Of a stretch of DNA of 9,761 nt, positions 7,807 through 9,761 are shown one piece after another. Below the pieces are notes generated by a model. That model saw nothing but the letters and a program-made list of their open reading frames with translations. It did no database searches and had not been told where the DNA came from. The translations under genes were made by a program, and so were the position numbers. The DNA lies in NCBI GenBank assembly GCA_905371275.1, contig CAJPLH010000067.1:1-9761 (forward strand), read 5' to 3'. The DNA is from Prevotellaceae bacterium (GTDB lineage: Bacteria > Bacteroidota > Bacteroidia > Bacteroidales > Bacteroidaceae). Every line of letters starts with the position of its first letter. Position 1 is the stretch's first letter.

Positions 7807-7892
7807 ACGGAAGTCGAAAAGAGAATGAGGTGTAAACCTTCAGTACTAAGAAAACTTTGCCCATTTTGCCCCCTAATTTAATACGCCATTTG

Positions 7893-7909
7893 CAACTCTA
7901 AAAGAGTTG
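7893..7909. repeat. Perfect 7-bp hairpin with 3-base loop
   Basis: CAACTCT and AGAGTTG flank the loop AAA. The stem is short and no T run follows on either strand, so a terminator is unlikely. It has the size of a REP-like or IS200/IS605-type end hairpin, but nothing else supports that. Confidence 0.35.
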
Positions 7910-8059
7910 GTCGGAAATAATCGATTCTCAGCGCTTCTGAATTTCGCAACTTCTTGATGTTTTCGCAGAAAATCGGCTTGTTTTTTTCGGAATTTCCCTT
8001 CTTTCAGAGGAAAATTGCGCACTTTTGTGAAGAAATCACGGCTTATAATCGAAAAAATG

Positions 8060-8206
8060 TCCGAGGAAACAAAAATTCCATCGGACGAAAAAGAAATTGC
8101 AAGGGAAGGAAAATAATTTTCGTCCGACGGAATCAGAATTCTGAGGGAAGAATAAGAATTTTCGAGAGACAAAATCTAGAATACCTCCCATTTCTTGGAA
8201 TTTCGA
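8060..8206. repeat. Degenerate 21-bp tandem repeat array (about 7 units)
   Basis: Cutting the sequence every 21 bases from 8060 gives units starting at 8060, 8081, 8102, 8123, 8144, 8165 and 8186 that line up without gaps. Each begins like TCCGA or AGGGA, continues with an A/G-rich middle and ends around AATTTTCG. In the first six units positions 4 (G), 5 (A) and 9 (A) are constant; position 18 is T in all seven. The last two units are strongly worn. Neighbouring units also form an inverted repeat (8075-8091 with 8117-8133). Because 21 is a multiple of three, overlapping frames on both strands stay open and translate as seven-residue repeats, which probably explains them. Confidence 0.6.
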
Positions 8207-8340
8207 AGCAATTTTCCAAAAGTGAAACGCAGAGAGTATCCTTTTAGCTTTCCTAGAATTAAGAAAACTCGTACCATTTACTCCTCCCGATTTTAACATT
8301 TCCCTCCCTCATCTAGGGGCATAAAATCAACTCGTCAGTG

Positions 8341-8377
8341 AGAGAGAAAAGAGAGTACATTAAGAGAGAAAAGAGAG
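8341..8377. repeat. 15-bp perfect direct repeat, purine-rich
   Basis: AGAGAGAAAAGAGAG occurs at 8341-8355 and again at 8363-8377, separated by TACATTA, giving a 22-base period. It is all-purine on the plus strand. It lies just past the rnpB terminator on the minus-strand side. No function is evident. Confidence 0.6.
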
Positions 8378-8431
8378 AACTTTAGTTTTTGCAGGATACT
8401 GAAAAAGTACTCATTCATAAGCAAAAGCAAA

Positions 8432-8464
8432 GGCATCTCTCCGCAATGTATGCAGAAAGACGCC
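8432..8464 (-). terminator. Terminator hairpin of rnpB
   Basis: Arms 8432-8445 and 8451-8464 form a 14-bp stem with a 5-base loop. Read as minus-strand RNA, the three imperfect positions become G-U pairs, so every position pairs. Read as plus-strand RNA, they would be A-C or C-A mismatches. This points to a minus-strand function. After the stem the minus strand reads TTTGCTTTTGCTTA, a broken T run, and the hairpin starts 14 bases past the 3' side of rnpB helix P1. Confidence 0.75.
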
Positions 8465-8477
8465 CATTAAAAAGAAA

Positions 8478-8899
8478 ACAGTTGGACGATAAGCCGGGTT
8501 TTGTGCCTTGATTCAGAAGAAACAAGGTGTCCGTCATTTATCTGGGTGCGCTGTCACCAACGCACTCTATCATTCTACCCTCTGATGTGAGTCAAAAACT
8601 CTCGGACGAGCCGCCCTGATGACACCAGTTTACGTGAACTTTCAACTTCCGAGGTGCACAGCCCGTGTGTCACCACACGACTGGTGGGCTCTTACCCCAC
8701 CTTCTCACCCTTACCTCCTCTTAGTCTGTCATTGAGAATCAGTTGGTTCGCAACTTTTTCACTAGGAACAGGCGGTTCTTTTCTTCTGCACGTATTCGCT
8801 CTCACGAACGACTTCCCATTAAGAAGCGGAATGCTCTATGTTGCCCGGACTTTCCTCGTTTGCCACAGGAGCAAAAGCGACGGACTGCCCAACTGCTAA
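8478..8899 (-). ncRNA. rnpB: RNase P RNA (bacterial class A)
   Basis: Catalytic RNA of ribonuclease P, which trims the 5' leader from pre-tRNAs together with the protein RnpA. On the minus strand the universal 5' block GAGGAAAGTCCGGGC lies at 8843-8857. The central GGTAAGAGCCCACC block, with surrounding stem, is at about 8683-8696, and the 3' block ACAAAACCCGGCTTAT at 8489-8504. The 5' and 3' blocks form the P4 pseudoknot core. The outer helix P1 is visible as CAGTTGG (8889-8895) pairing with CCAACTG (8479-8485), which fixes the ends to within a few bases. The length of about 420 bases is slightly long for the phylum but reasonable. A -7 element lies just upstream (8915-8922) and a hairpin terminator just downstream. 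Open frames across this region are chance. Confidence 0.96.
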
Positions 8900-8914
8900 T
8901 TGTAAATTTCACTG

Positions 8915-8922
8915 CAAATGTA
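8915..8922 (-). promoter_or_regulatory. Candidate rnpB promoter -7 element
   Basis: On the minus strand TACATTTG matches TAnnTTTG exactly. Transcription would begin near 8909, a dozen bases before helix P1, so the mature end may be trimmed or slightly extended. A -33 element is not clear. Confidence 0.5.
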
Positions 8923-8957
8923 AGAAAAAAATAGGGAGAATGCGCTATATCCTCGTT

Positions 8958-8974
8958 TTTTTGTGTAATTTTGT
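8958..8974 (+). promoter_or_regulatory. Candidate promoter of the fucosidase gene, shared 17-mer
   Basis: TAATTTTG (8966-8973) is an exact TAnnTTTG match, 26 bases before the ATG at 9000. The 17 bases 8958-8974 are identical to 4070-4086 before mltG. No TTTG -33 element stands at the usual spacing; a T run sits directly upstream instead. The site lies back to back with the rnpB promoter, about 36 bases away. Confidence 0.55.
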
Positions 8975-8999
8975 GGCATAAACTCCATTATTTCAGCAT

Positions 9000-9761
9000 A
9001 TGAAACACATAGCTTGGGCAGTTACAGCGTTCTTTGCCTTGGTGCAACCCATTAAAGCGCAGCACTACCAACCCGCTCGCGAGAATATCCAAAACCGTCA
9101 GCAATTTGCAAAAGATAGATTCGGCATTTTCATCCATTGGGGACTCTATTCCCTTTATGGTCAAGGAGAATGGTATTTGCAAGATGCCAAACTTGATCGC
9201 AACGAATACGCCAAAGCGGCAAATGCTTTCTATCCTCACGCATTCAACGCTGAAGCCTGGATCAAAACTTTCAAAGACGCTGGGGCGCGTTATGTCACTT
9301 TCACCACAAGACACCACGACGGTTTCTCTATGTGGAATACCAAGCAAAGCGACTACAACATTATGCACACGCCCTATGGCAAAGACATAGTGCTACAACT
9401 TGCTGAGGCTTGTCACAACAACAATTTTCCGCTTCATCTCTATTATAGCCACATCGACTGGACGCGAGAAGATTATCCGCTAGGAAGAACCGGACTACAC
9501 AACGGAAAAGACCCCAAAAAGGCAAATTGGCCGAGTTATTTTGCCTTTATGAACAATCAGCTCACCGAGCTTCTCACGCAATATGGTGCCATTCGCGCTG
9601 TGTGGTTCGATGGATGGTGGGATCAAGAGAGAGCAAAACCAGCATTCAACTGGCAACTCCCCGAACAATATGCGCTGATTCATCGTTTGCAGCCAGCTTG
9701 TCTTATTGGCAACAATCATCACCAAACACCCAACGAAGGTGAAGATATTCAACTCTTTGAG
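9000..9761 (+). CDS. Alpha-L-fucosidase, GH29 family (5' part, cut by window edge)
   Basis: Exo-glycosidase that removes terminal alpha-L-fucose from host or dietary glycans by a retaining mechanism. The frame runs 254 codons from the ATG at 9000 to the window edge without a stop; the family usually has 430-700 residues, so roughly half or less is visible. Residues 1-20 form a signal peptide ending IKA before Gln21, so the enzyme is exported, probably to the periplasm. GH29 features are clear: RFGIFIHWGLYS with His46, TRHHDGFSMW, YYSHIDW, and VWFDGWWD, whose Asp204 matches the catalytic nucleophile (Asp224 in the Thermotoga enzyme). The acid/base residue would lie further on or cannot be identified. 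The gene is divergent from rnpB with its own promoter candidate; any partner genes would lie to the right, outside the window. Linkage specificity cannot be read here. Confidence 0.94.
   Translation, partial: MKHIAWAVTAFFALVQPIKAQHYQPARENIQNRQQFAKDRFGIFIHWGLYSLYGQGEWYLQDAKLDRNEYAKAANAFYPHAFNAEAWIKTFKDAGARYVTFTTRHHDGFSMWNTKQSDYNIMHTPYGKDIVLQLAEACHNNNFPLHLYYSHIDWTREDYPLGRTGLHNGKDPKKANWPSYFAFMNNQLTELLTQYGAIRAVWFDGWWDQERAKPAFNWQLPEQYALIHRLQPACLIGNNHHQTPNEGEDIQLFE

Larger units (their letters stand above)
7649..8431. other. Repeat-rich non-coding block between DUF4827 gene and rnpB
   Basis: About 780 bases lie between two convergent transcription units, each ended by its own terminator. Several frames of 80-100 codons stay open here, but they overlap each other on both strands, look repetitive and low in complexity, and show no family resemblance, so I do not call them genes. 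The stretch holds short repeats around AAATGTTYG (7662-7806), a small perfect hairpin (7893-7909), a degenerate 21-bp tandem array (8060-8206) and a 15-bp direct repeat (8341-8377). No transposase, tRNA or known RNA motif is seen. It could be the remains of a mobile or minisatellite element, or a DNA-structure element. Confidence 0.6.

Noticed and set aside
7662..8206. Possible CRISPR array
   Set aside because: Repeats are degenerate and either directly adjacent or irregularly spaced, with no unique spacers and no cas gene.
7873..8299. Three overlapping open frames of about 87-99 codons on both strands in the repeat block
   Set aside because: They overlap one another, begin without promoter context or encode low-complexity seven-residue repeats, and are explained by the 21-bp period of the DNA, a multiple of three that avoids stops.
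8654..8934. Two small plus-strand open frames
   Set aside because: They lie on the antisense strand of rnpB, whose conserved blocks and P1 helix fully account for the sequence.

Overview
The window comes from a member of the Bacteroidota, order Bacteroidales, most likely a Prevotellaceae-type organism (Prevotella, Alloprevotella or a close relative). This rests on four things: a streptopain/interpain-like C10 protease, DUF3078 outer-membrane and DUF4827 lipoprotein families that are typical of Bacteroidales, start sites without Shine-Dalgarno sequences, and several matches to the Bacteroidota -7 promoter element TAnnTTTG. The species cannot be named from the sequence alone.

Layout from left to right: (1) 49-2049, minus strand, a secreted C10 cysteine protease. 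(2) A strong hairpin at 2098-2135, then 2178-3875, minus strand, an AMP-forming acyl-CoA ligase. (3) A 323-base divergent control region with one promoter candidate facing left and two facing right. (4) 4199-5221, plus strand, MltG, the endolytic murein transglycosylase; 5361-6680, plus strand, a DUF3078 beta-barrel; 6834-7526, plus strand, a DUF4827 FKBP-like lipoprotein, closed by a clear terminator at 7615-7648. (5) About 780 bases without a gene (7649-8431), rich in short repeats, including a degenerate 21-bp tandem array. (6) 8478-8899, minus strand, the RNase P RNA gene rnpB with its own promoter candidate and terminator hairpin. (7) 9000 to the right edge, plus strand, the first 254 codons of a GH29 alpha-L-fucosidase.

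Most of the protein genes concern the cell envelope or the outside of the cell: peptidoglycan strand cleavage (MltG), an outer-membrane barrel, a periplasmic or surface FKBP-like lipoprotein, an exported protease and an exported fucosidase. The last two suit a host-associated bacterium feeding on proteins and fucosylated glycans. The acyl-CoA ligase and RNase P RNA are housekeeping functions. I see no transposase, phage gene, CRISPR array or tRNA.

No undescribed multi-gene system is visible. The least explained part is the repeat-rich non-coding block between the DUF4827 gene and rnpB. The possible in-frame stop at the end of the protease gene is also worth checking.
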